This document shows positions 1-5,914 of a DNA stretch of 10,174 nt, in pieces. The translations under genes and the position numbers were made by a program. The notes beneath the pieces were generated by a model, which was not told where the DNA came from, ran no database searches, and saw only the letters and a program-made list of their open reading frames with translations. Position 1 is the first letter of the stretch; each line of letters opens with the position of its first letter. Source of the stretch: JBEEJL01 sp049698095 (GTDB taxonomy: Bacteria; Pseudomonadota; Gammaproteobacteria; Burkholderiales; JBEEJL01); assembly GCA_049698095.1 (NCBI GenBank), contig JBAVXA010000290.1, positions 1 through 10,174 of the forward strand, in the 5' to 3' direction.

Positions 1-3
1 CAT

Positions 4-9
4 TATAAT
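4..9 (+). promoter_or_regulatory. Candidate -10 box for the MFS gene
   Basis: A perfect TATAAT ends only 9 bases before the ATG of the MFS gene at 19. If used, transcription would begin at about position 16-17 and the mRNA would have a leader of only 2-3 bases. The -35 region lies outside the window, so the promoter cannot be confirmed. No Shine-Dalgarno sequence is visible between this box and the ATG, which fits a near-leaderless message but could also be coincidence in an AT-rich stretch. Confidence 0.35.
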
Positions 10-18
10 CAAATACTT

Positions 19-1275
19 ATGAAACAACATTTCACCGGCCTGTGGCGCAATAAAGATTTCCTGAAACTGTGGACATCGGAAACCATCTCGGTGTTCGGCT
101 CGCAGATTACCAATCTCGCTTTGCCGCTGACGGCGGCATTGATGCTGCACGCCACACCATTTGAAATGGGTCTGCTCGAGGCAATGGCGACTTTGCCGTT
201 TGCCTTGTTCAGCCTGTTCGCCGGCGTGTACGTCGACCGGATGAGGCGCCTGCCGATCATAATGTCGATGGAATGCCTGAGCGGCGCGGCCTTGCTGCTG
301 GTGCCGCTGGCCATGTGGACCGGGCTTCTGAGTATGCCGGTTCTTTATCTGACGGTGTTTGTCTGCGGATTCGCCAACGTCGTGTTCGGCGTTGCGCATC
401 AGACTTACGTCACCAGCCTGGTCAGCCGGGAACATCTCGTGGAAGCGAATTCCAAATTAGGCATGAGTTGGTCCGGCGCGGAAATCGCCGGCCCGAGCGT
501 CGCCGGCATGCTGGTGCACGCCATCGGCGGACCGTTCGCGATAGTTGTCGACGCGATAACATTCTTTGTTTCCGCATGGTTCATCCGGCGCATTCGCACG
601 CCCGAGCCCGCGCCTGCGCCGCGCCCGCAACATTCCACGGTCAAACGCGATATTTTCGAGGGCTTGAGACTGGTTTATCACAACCCGGTGCTGTGGTCGC
701 TTGCCGTTAGCGTCGCGCTATGGCAGATATTGCACCACACCTATCTCGCGCTGTTCATATTGTTTGCCACGCGCGAATTGCACCTCGATGCGGGAACGGT
801 CGGCCTCGTATTTTCGATGAGCGGGGTGGGGTTTTTGCTCGGCGCGTTATTTGTCAAACGCGCCTCGGCCCGTTTCGGCATCGGGCCGATTGTATTGGCC
901 GCCATGCTGCTCACCGGCATTGCATGGTGCGGCGTTGCGCTTACCCGCGGCGAAGGGCTCGCAGCCGCGCTCGGCTTATCGTTCGCCATGCTGCTGTTCG
1001 GCTTGGGCGCGGGTGTTTTCACTATCAACTACATCAGCATGCGCCAGGTCGTCACGCCCGATCATATGCTTGGGCGCATGACCGCGACCATGCGCTTTCT
1101 CACGGTCGCATCGGTGCCGCTCGGCACGCTACTTGGCGGCACATTGGGAGAAGTCATCGGTCTGCGCGCGACCCTGGGGGTAGTGGGCGTATGCGGTGTG
1201 CTGTTGTCGCTGGCGACGATTATGCTGTCGCCGTTGCGCAGTTTGAAAAAACTCGAAGCGCCAGCATTGGCTTGA
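19..1275 (+). CDS. MFS exporter, EntS/MFS_3-like
   Basis: A 418-residue major facilitator superfamily protein of the inner membrane, probably a proton-driven exporter of a small molecule; the substrate cannot be read from the sequence. The N-terminus (LWRNKDFLKLW, residues 9-18, then SVFGSQIT at 24-31) is typical of the EntS/MFS_3 branch. The conserved loop 2-3 motif A is seen as GVYVDRMRRLP at residues 69-79. About eleven to twelve hydrophobic segments follow, with a charged central loop around residues 190-215 (proline/alanine-rich, PEPAPAPRP) separating the two six-helix halves. The length is normal for the family. The ATG at 19 is chosen because the family N-terminal motif follows at once; no Shine-Dalgarno site is visible. 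It is convergent with the radical SAM gene and has no operon partner on its strand in the window. The family call is secure; the substrate is unknown. Confidence 0.9.
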   Translation: MKQHFTGLWRNKDFLKLWTSETISVFGSQITNLALPLTAALMLHATPFEMGLLEAMATLPFALFSLFAGVYVDRMRRLPIIMSMECLSGAALLLVPLAMWTGLLSMPVLYLTVFVCGFANVVFGVAHQTYVTSLVSREHLVEANSKLGMSWSGAEIAGPSVAGMLVHAIGGPFAIVVDAITFFVSAWFIRRIRTPEPAPAPRPQHSTVKRDIFEGLRLVYHNPVLWSLAVSVALWQILHHTYLALFILFATRELHLDAGTVGLVFSMSGVGFLLGALFVKRASARFGIGPIVLAAMLLTGIAWCGVALTRGEGLAAALGLSFAMLLFGLGAGVFTINYISMRQVVTPDHMLGRMTATMRFLTVASVPLGTLLGGTLGEVIGLRATLGVVGVCGVLLSLATIMLSPLRSLKKLEAPALA

Positions 1276-1399
1276 TCGGGCTGCTCGGGCGCAATAGCTG
1301 CGCACCTTTATCGATCGAGCGCCGAACTGCGGGGACAGTTGCTGCTTAAATGCGCAAGCTGGCGCCTGGATCGGCGTTGTGGAGGTTGTAATTTACTTA
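1276..1399. other. Convergent intergenic gap, no clear terminator
   Basis: A 124 bp gap between the convergent MFS and radical SAM genes. It holds only weak inverted repeats, such as AACTG-CGGGGA-CAGTT and GCGC-AAGCTG-GCGC, and no U-tract typical of an intrinsic terminator. I see no further gene or RNA. Confidence 0.4.
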
Positions 1400-2488
1400 T
1401 CAGGCAAACAAGTCCATCTGCCCATCCAACTTCGGTTTTCTGAATTGCGTCACATCCACTGACTTACGATTCTGATTCAGACCGAACCTGGCACAAGCTT
1501 TACGAAAACGCTGTTCGATCAAATCGGCAAATTCCCCCGTCCCGCGCATGCGTGTGCCCCATTCGGCGTCGTACTCCTTGCCGCCGCGCATTTGCCTGAT
1601 CAGGCTCATCACATGCTCTGCGCGTAGCGGGTAGTGCTGCTGCAGCCAATCGCCAAAAAGTTCCTTTACTTCCAATGGCAGGCGCAGCAGCACATAACCG
1701 GCACTACGCGCGCCTGCCGCCGCAGCGGCTTCGAGTATGGCCTCGAGGTATTTGTCGTTGAGTTGCGGGATAACCGGCGCGACCATCACACCGACCGGAA
1801 TGCCCGCATCGGAAAGATTTTTCATCGCCTCGAGCCTGCGTAGCGGCGTTGCCGCGCGCGGTTCCATTCTGCGCGCCAGAACCTTGTCCAGCGTCGTCAC
1901 GGAAAAATACACGCGCACCAGGTTCTTTTTCGCCATGTCGCTGAGGATGTCGATGTCGCGTTCCACCAACCCGGATTTGGTGACCAGACCGAGCGGGTGA
2001 TGGCATTCGTTCAATACTTCAAGAATGCTGCGGGTAATTTTATAGTCGCGCTCAATCGGCTGGTAACAATCGGTGTTGCCGCCCAAGGCAATCGGCGTGC
2101 AGATGTAGCCGGGTTTGCCCAGTTCCGCGCGCAGCAGTTCTGCAGCATTGGGTTTGGCGAAAAGCCTGGATTCGAAATCCAATCCCGGCGACAAATCCAG
2201 ATAAGCGTGGCTCGGCCGCGCATAACAGTAGACGCAGCCGTGCTCGCACCCCTGATAGGGGTTCAGCGACTGCTCAAACGGAATGTCGGGTGATCTATTG
2301 CGCGTCAGTATGCTGCGCGACAACTGGATGGTGACGGTGGTTTTCAGTGGCGCGGGCGTATCGTCCTGGTCAGTCGCTGGCGAATCCCAGCCGTCATCCA
2401 CTGCTTCGCGTTTGTGCTGCTCGAAGCGATTCTGCGGCGTGATGGTGGCGCCGCGGCCTTTCTCGGGGGGAGACGGTGGACGTGTCAT
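1400..2488 (-). CDS. PA0069-family radical SAM protein
   Basis: A 362-residue cytoplasmic radical SAM protein of the COG1533 (SplB-related) group, PA0069 family. The iron-sulfur site is the CX3CX2C motif with C81, C85 and C88 (CEHGCVYCYA, residues 81-90), preceded by SLNPYQG. These cysteines would bind a [4Fe-4S] cluster that cleaves S-adenosylmethionine to the 5'-deoxyadenosyl radical. Further family landmarks are GGNTDCYQPIER (136-147), VTTLD and RRMEPRA, GIPVGVMVAPVIP in the barrel, and a C-terminal MRGGKEYD...GTRMRG stretch. The N-terminal segment RFEQHKREAVDDGW (21-34) is also typical of the family and supports the ATG at 2488. The length is usual. Spore photoproduct lyase is the best-known relative, but this family occurs in non-spore-formers and its substrate is unknown. 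It is divergent from a DMT transporter with 59-86 bp between them. Confidence 0.92.
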   Translation of the reverse strand: MTRPPSPPEKGRGATITPQNRFEQHKREAVDDGWDSPATDQDDTPAPLKTTVTIQLSRSILTRNRSPDIPFEQSLNPYQGCEHGCVYCYARPSHAYLDLSPGLDFESRLFAKPNAAELLRAELGKPGYICTPIALGGNTDCYQPIERDYKITRSILEVLNECHHPLGLVTKSGLVERDIDILSDMAKKNLVRVYFSVTTLDKVLARRMEPRAATPLRRLEAMKNLSDAGIPVGVMVAPVIPQLNDKYLEAILEAAAAAGARSAGYVLLRLPLEVKELFGDWLQQHYPLRAEHVMSLIRQMRGGKEYDAEWGTRMRGTGEFADLIEQRFRKACARFGLNQNRKSVDVTQFRKPKLDGQMDLFA

Positions 2489-2507
2489 AATGCTCGCTCA
2501 AAAACAC

Positions 2508-2536
2508 ATGCTGGTCTTAACTTAATTCGCTGTCAA
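2508..2536 (-). promoter_or_regulatory. Possible promoter of the radical SAM gene
   Basis: On the minus strand a perfect -35 hexamer TTGACA (complement of 2531-2536) is followed after 17 bases by CAGCAT (2508-2513), which matches the -10 consensus at three positions including the important A2 and T6. Transcription would start near 2501, about 13 bases before the ATG at 2488. The -35 is strong and the -10 weak, so this is tentative. Confidence 0.35.
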
Positions 2537-2574
2537 CGTGTCGCGCAATGCAGTTGAAGCCAAAAGAAATCTTC

Positions 2575-3444
2575 ATGAATAATATTTCCCTGTATCTCGC
2601 CAGCGTGTTGATCTGGGGTTCCACCTGGCTGGTGATTACCTTTCAGTTCGGCATCGTGGCGGCCGAAGTGTCGGTGTTTTACCGCTTTGCCCTGGCAACT
2701 TTCATATTCCTGTGTTTCTGCATCGTGCGCCGCCTGCCGCTGCGCTATACCGGGCGCGATCACGTATTTCTCGCGCTGCAGGGGATTTTCAATTTCGCGC
2801 TGAATTATGTTTTCATTTATCACGCCGAACAATATGTGAGCTCGGGTCTCGTGGCGCTGGTGTTTTCCGCCATGATTCCGATCAACATCATCGGCAGTCG
2901 CCTGTTTTTTGGCGACCAGATTACGCAAAACGTTTTCATCGGCGCCGCTTTGGGTTTGGCCGGCATCGCGCTGGTGTTCGCGCCGGAGATGGCGCAATTG
3001 TCGGCCGCGAAAAATGCTCCGCTGGGTTTGTTGCTGGCGCTGCTGGGCGCAGCCAGTGCGTCGGCGGGAAATTTATTCGCCGTGCGCAACCAGCGCGCAG
3101 GAATGCCGGTGATTCAGACTAATACCGTCGGTATGTTTTACGGAACGCTGTTCATGGGTTTGCTGGCGTGGGGAATGGGCCATAAGTTCAATTTCGACTC
3201 ATCGCCTAACTATACTATGTCATTGATTTATTTGAGTTTATTTGGAACGGTGCTGGCGTTCAGCGCTTACATGACGCTGATGAAGCGCATCGGTGCAGGG
3301 CGCGCATCGTATGTGGCGGTGCTGGTGCCGATTGTGGCATTGCTGCTCTCGACTTTTTTTGAACACTTCACATGGCATGTCGCAACCGTCATCGGCGTCG
3401 CCTTATGCATTGCCGGCAATGCGCTGATCCTGTCCAAACGCTAG
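2575..3444 (+). CDS. EamA/DMT-superfamily transporter
   Basis: An inner-membrane transporter of the drug/metabolite transporter superfamily with two EamA repeats and about ten hydrophobic helices in 289 residues, the normal size. The first helix contains the common LIWGSTW motif at residues 12-18, and each half ends in a helix of the AGIALVFAPEM / AGNALILSKR kind. Members export amino acids, metabolites or drugs; the substrate is not predictable here. I choose the ATG at 2575 because helix 1 begins directly after it. An in-frame ATG at 2548 would add nine residues (MQLKPKEIF) and cannot be excluded; neither has a strong Shine-Dalgarno site, only a purine run AAAAGAAA before 2575. It is convergent with another DMT gene, and the two stop codons overlap within one CTAG at 3441-3444. 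Confidence 0.88.
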   Translation: MNNISLYLASVLIWGSTWLVITFQFGIVAAEVSVFYRFALATFIFLCFCIVRRLPLRYTGRDHVFLALQGIFNFALNYVFIYHAEQYVSSGLVALVFSAMIPINIIGSRLFFGDQITQNVFIGAALGLAGIALVFAPEMAQLSAAKNAPLGLLLALLGAASASAGNLFAVRNQRAGMPVIQTNTVGMFYGTLFMGLLAWGMGHKFNFDSSPNYTMSLIYLSLFGTVLAFSAYMTLMKRIGAGRASYVAVLVPIVALLLSTFFEHFTWHVATVIGVALCIAGNALILSKR

Positions 3445-4328
3445 GAACCTTTGCGCGCAATAATGATGCCGGCCAGTACCAGCGCCGCGCCGAAAATTTG
3501 TAATGCCGAGACGTTTTCGCCAAACAAGCGCCACGCTATCAGCGTGGCCAGCACCGGCTGTAACAACAACCCTACGGAAGAAAATTGCGCCGGCAAATGC
3601 GCCAGCGCGTAAGCGATCAAACTCTGCCCGCCTGCGTGGGAAATCCAGCCGAGGCCCGCCAGTATCATCCAGCCGTATAAAGTTTGCGGCCAAAATACTT
3701 CGCCCGAGACGAGCGCAACCGGCAGTAGCATGACCGCCGTCGCAAGCGTTGACCAAAACATAATGGCCGAGACGGCAAAACGCTCGCGTAATTTTTTGAT
3801 GCTGAGGATGTAGCCGGTATAAAACAGTGCCGTGATGACGCCGAGCATATCGCCTTTGATATGTTTTTCGTCAATGCTGAAACTGGAGCCGATGACTGCC
3901 ATGGTGCCCGCCAGAGCGATAGCGAGGGCAAATAAAAACAAGCGCGTAACTTTTTGTTTATAAAGAATCCACGCCGCAAGTGTAACGAAGATCGGCGCGA
4001 AATTGGCGAGCAGGGTGGCATTGGCCACCGAAGTGAGTTTGATCGACGAATGCCAGAAGGCTAAGTCCCCGGCGAAAAAAAATCCGGCCAGTAGTAGGGC
4101 GCGATAATCGGCCTTGGTTTGCGGCTTATTTACCGCATGCTTATCCAGCTTCATCCACAGCCACAAAATCGGCAAGGCCAAAATCGGCCGCCAGAACGCG
4201 GTTGCTGTCGGCCCGATTTCCGACAAGCGTACAAAAATCGGCGCAAGGCCGATCGCCGCTGCGCCGAGGAACAATGCTGCGAGCGCGAGCCCGGAAGTTG
4301 CCGCGCGAGGATGGATTTGCGATGACAT
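3441..4328 (-). CDS. EamA/DMT-superfamily transporter
   Basis: A second 295-residue EamA-type permease with about ten transmembrane helices. The first half shows APIFVRLSEIGPTATAFWR (29-47), a hallmark of a common EamA subgroup, followed by a polar loop (about 61-75), helices carrying NATLLANFAPIFV, and a second repeat beginning near GDMLGVITALFYTGY. The protein ends in a short positive tail (ARKGS). It should be a secondary transporter, most likely an exporter, of unknown substrate. It is not an obvious recent duplicate of its convergent neighbour: the loop motifs differ by eye. The ATG at 4328 is about 23 bases downstream of the start site expected from a perfect TATAAT at 4358-4363. No good Shine-Dalgarno site is visible. 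Confidence 0.9.
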   Translation of the reverse strand: MSSQIHPRAATSGLALAALFLGAAAIGLAPIFVRLSEIGPTATAFWRPILALPILWLWMKLDKHAVNKPQTKADYRALLLAGFFFAGDLAFWHSSIKLTSVANATLLANFAPIFVTLAAWILYKQKVTRLFLFALAIALAGTMAVIGSSFSIDEKHIKGDMLGVITALFYTGYILSIKKLRERFAVSAIMFWSTLATAVMLLPVALVSGEVFWPQTLYGWMILAGLGWISHAGGQSLIAYALAHLPAQFSSVGLLLQPVLATLIAWRLFGENVSALQIFGAALVLAGIIIARKGS

Positions 4329-4357
4329 GAATGGGGTGAATTGCTTAGACAGCCCAA

Positions 4358-4363
4358 ATTATA
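4358..4363 (-). promoter_or_regulatory. -10 box of the leftward DMT gene
   Basis: The minus strand reads a perfect TATAAT here, 29 bases before the ATG at 4328. Transcription would start near 4351, giving a leader of about 23 bases. No convincing -35 is present at 16-18 bases upstream, where the sequence is ATTTAA or GATTTA, so the promoter may need an activator or rely on other contacts. Confidence 0.5.
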
Positions 4364-4407
4364 ACCTACCGCCCGCGGCTTAAATCGTCAGGCAGGACTT
4401 GATATTT

Positions 4408-4430
4408 TGTGAAAAGTGCCCCATTTCACA
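4408..4430. repeat. Inverted repeat TGTGAAA-N9-TTTCACA
   Basis: Perfect 7-base arms at 4408-4414 and 4424-4430 are separated by AGTGCCCCA, about 100 bases upstream of the DUF3567-like gene. A 5/6 match to a -35 hexamer (TTGATA, 4399-4404) lies just before it, although no good -10 follows at the right spacing. It could be an operator or a weak hairpin. Arms of this length arise by chance at a modest rate, so it is only a candidate. The arm spacing does not fit a CRP site, which has TGTGA-N6-TCACA. Confidence 0.25.
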
Positions 4431-4480
4431 TACAAGACCCGTGTGTCGGCGTAACGTGAAATCGTGCGTTAAGGCAGTAA

Positions 4481-4496
4481 GGCGGAGAAATCCGCT
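4481..4496 (+). other. Small GNRA-loop hairpin in leader
   Basis: GCGGA (4482-4486), loop GAAA, then TCCGC (4491-4495) forms a perfect 5-bp stem closed by a GNRA tetraloop, extendable by one G-U pair. It lies about 36 bases before the ATG at 4532 and would be in the 5' leader of the DUF3567-like mRNA. It may be part of a structured leader or may be chance; no known riboswitch class is matched. Confidence 0.25.
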
Positions 4497-4531
4497 GGGT
4501 CAACCTGATTAATACTTTGGGGGTAGACAAC

Positions 4532-4765
4532 ATGAACGTGGTTTATAACAGTCAGCATTACTATGTGGTGGAATACGCGGCGTTTAACGGCTTCGAGCTG
4601 GTGGACAAGCAGTCCGGCACAGGCACGTTCATTCAGGGTGAAACCGCGATTCGTTTCCGTAACTCGCTCAGCGAAGTCATCCAGCAGGATTCTTCAGCGG
4701 AAACGGTCGACGAATTTCTCGATGAGTTCGGCGAGATCATGACGCAAAAAGTGACGTACCACTGA
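4532..4765 (+). CDS. DUF3567-like small protein
   Basis: A 77-residue soluble protein that resembles the DUF3567 family of betaproteobacteria, with an N-terminal MNVVYNSQHYYVVEY strand pair, GFELVDK at residues 20-26, a short central stretch (GTFIQGETAIRFRNSL) and an acidic C-terminal helix (VDEFLDEFGEIM). The function of the family is unknown, and I see no catalytic motif, signal peptide or membrane segment. The ATG at 4532 is preferred because the family begins at this MN/MQ-type start and a purine-rich GGGGGTAG lies about 7-12 bases upstream; an in-frame TTG at 4517 would add MGVDN and is unlikely. It stands alone on its strand between a divergent DMT gene and a convergent PAS gene, after an unusually long leader region for such a small gene, and is followed by a hairpin. 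The gene is secure; the family assignment rests on remembered similarity. Confidence 0.8.
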   Translation: MNVVYNSQHYYVVEYAAFNGFELVDKQSGTGTFIQGETAIRFRNSLSEVIQQDSSAETVDEFLDEFGEIMTQKVTYH

Positions 4766-4777
4766 TTATTTTTTTCG

Positions 4778-4803
4778 CGCCGGACGGCGCCTGTCGTCCG
4801 GCG
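4778..4803 (+). terminator. Hairpin between convergent genes
   Basis: A perfect 9-bp GC-rich inverted repeat, CGCCGGACG (4778-4786) and CGTCCGGCG (4795-4803), with an 8-base loop, sits between the stops of the DUF3567-like gene (4765) and the PAS gene (4811). On the plus strand the downstream sequence is TTCTGCTTT, a poor but T-rich tail; a strong T-run (4769-4775) precedes the stem. On the minus strand the stem is followed by A residues, so it is a better terminator for the plus-strand gene, though it may stabilise the ends of both transcripts. Confidence 0.6.
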
Positions 4804-4810
4804 TTCTGCT

Positions 4811-5848
4811 TTACTTCTTTTCTTCCCGAACATATTTTTCCTGAAACCGTTCCAGCACGCTTGAGCTCAGGTTCTTGATGTGCGTTTCGGCCATTTTTCT
4901 GTCCGTAATATCCAGCGCGGTACCGCGATAGCCGATGACTTTGCCGTCCTCGTTGGTAATCGGCACGCCGTTGATCTGGTGCCAGATATGGTCGTTCCAT
5001 TTTGACGTCAAAATGCACTCGAGGTAACGGAACGGAAATCCTTCGGGCACTCTTTCACTAAACCATTTGCCGACCCGGTAGGCTTCGCGCCGAGTCATGA
5101 AGTCGGTAATCGGTCTGCGCAGTACGTCCTTTTTGTCGTAGCCAAGCACTTTTTCCAGCCGGTCAGAAACATAGGTGAGGCGCCAGTTTTCATCGCATTC
5201 CCACACCGACTCGCCCGCCGCGTTGACGATGTCGCGGAAGCGCTGCTCGCTCGCGCGCACCAGTTTCAACGCGCGCTCGCGCTGGACCATTTCGTCGCGC
5301 AGATCCTGATTGGTCATTTCCAGTTCCTGCGTGCGTAACAGCACGCGCATTTCCAGTTCTTCATTGGTCTGCTTTAACGCCTGCTCTGCCAGTACCCGTT
5401 GCGTAATGTCGCGCATCAAGCAGCGGTGGTAGAGAAATTTACCGTTATCCCAGATCACTGCCGAGTTGATCAGCACATGTTTGATGCTGCCGTCGGCGCA
5501 TCGCAATCTCGATTCGAAGTTGCTCACGTTTTCGCGCCGTTCCAGGCGCGCGACGAATTCATCCAGCGCTTCGCGGTCGGCGTGAAATTCGAGGATATGG
5601 TGGCCGACATATTCGGCGCTGGCGTAGCCGACCATGTCCAGCTCGGCCTTGTTTGCCCAAAGAATGATGCCGGTCGAGCCGACCCAATTCAGAGCGATGG
5701 CGGCGGTCTCGAATAAATCGTTGAGTTCGTGTTCTTTGCGCACCAGCGCCTGTTCGCGTCGGATAATGGTTTGCTCGCGGCGATTCAGCGCCTGTTCACG
5801 GCGATCCTGGAAACCCGTTGCGGGTTTGTTGGAATAGTAATCCGTCAT
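4811..5848 (-). CDS. Soluble PAS-PAS protein without output domain
   Basis: A 345-residue cytoplasmic protein with no membrane segment. Residues 15-42 are four consecutive 7-residue units (DRREQAL, NRREQTI, IRREQAL, VRKEHEL), probably a charged coiled coil. PAS domain 1 spans about 43-150 and ends in the PAC-type LMRDITQR. A coiled coil follows (about 151-203), then PAS domain 2 (about 204-318), ending in GTALDITDRK. The last 27 residues hold only a short helix. No histidine kinase, GGDEF, EAL, HTH or phosphatase domain is present, and the sequence after the stop contains no frameshifted remnant because the DUF3567-like gene lies there. Such proteins sense a ligand, light or redox state, or act as adaptors for another signalling protein; neither the cofactor nor the partner is evident. 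The gene lies 66 bp after aidB in the same direction, with an FNR-like box in the gap, so it may be separately controlled. Start: ATG at 5848, no clear Shine-Dalgarno site. Confidence 0.85.
   Translation of the reverse strand: MTDYYSNKPATGFQDRREQALNRREQTIIRREQALVRKEHELNDLFETAAIALNWVGSTGIILWANKAELDMVGYASAEYVGHHILEFHADREALDEFVARLERRENVSNFESRLRCADGSIKHVLINSAVIWDNGKFLYHRCLMRDITQRVLAEQALKQTNEELEMRVLLRTQELEMTNQDLRDEMVQRERALKLVRASEQRFRDIVNAAGESVWECDENWRLTYVSDRLEKVLGYDKKDVLRRPITDFMTRREAYRVGKWFSERVPEGFPFRYLECILTSKWNDHIWHQINGVPITNEDGKVIGYRGTALDITDRKMAETHIKNLSSSVLERFQEKYVREEKK
5723..5806 (-). repeat. Four 21-bp repeats coding (x-R-R-E-Q-A-L)4
   Basis: Inside the PAS gene, four in-frame 21-bp units encode residues 15-42. 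Units 1 and 3 share REQAL exactly, unit 2 ends in REQTI and unit 4 has diverged to RKEHEL. At the DNA level the core TTCGCGTCG / CTCGCGGCG / TTCACGGCG recurs every 21 or 42 bases. Seven-residue periodicity points to a coiled coil, and the DNA similarity suggests expansion by tandem duplication. Confidence 0.85.
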
Positions 5849-5889
5849 GGCTGATTTTTTTTGCGACGTATCATCGTAAACATAACTAA

Positions 5890-5903
5890 TTGATAATATT
5901 CAA
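5890..5903 (-). promoter_or_regulatory. FNR/ANR-like box upstream of PAS gene
   Basis: The plus strand reads TTGAT-AATA-TTCAA; the minus strand reads TTGAA-TATT-ATCAA. This matches nine of the ten specified bases of the FNR/ANR/DNR consensus TTGAT-N4-ATCAA. Its centre lies about 48 bases upstream of the ATG at 5848, inside the 66 bp gap after aidB. Activation from the usual -41.5 position would put the start near 5855; the -10 region expected there is not a good match, so the promoter itself is unproven. Confidence 0.45.
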
Positions 5904-5914
5904 TAAACTATTGC

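Noticed and set aside
720..1349. A 209-codon open frame overlapping the MFS gene in another frame
   Set aside because: The product is an Arg/His/Ala-rich shadow of the MFS coding sequence without family similarity.
4481..4530. Resemblance to the 3' half of a TPP riboswitch (AACCTGATTAATAC followed by GGGGGTAGA)
   Set aside because: The similarity is limited to a short stretch. The characteristic CTGAGA element, the pairing P2/P4 helices and a thiamine-related downstream gene are all missing, so chance is the better explanation.
4811..5848. Idea that the PAS protein is a truncated histidine kinase or diguanylate cyclase
   Set aside because: The sequence beyond its stop is the hairpin and then the intact DUF3567-like gene; no frameshifted kinase or GGDEF remnant is present, so any loss would be old and complete.
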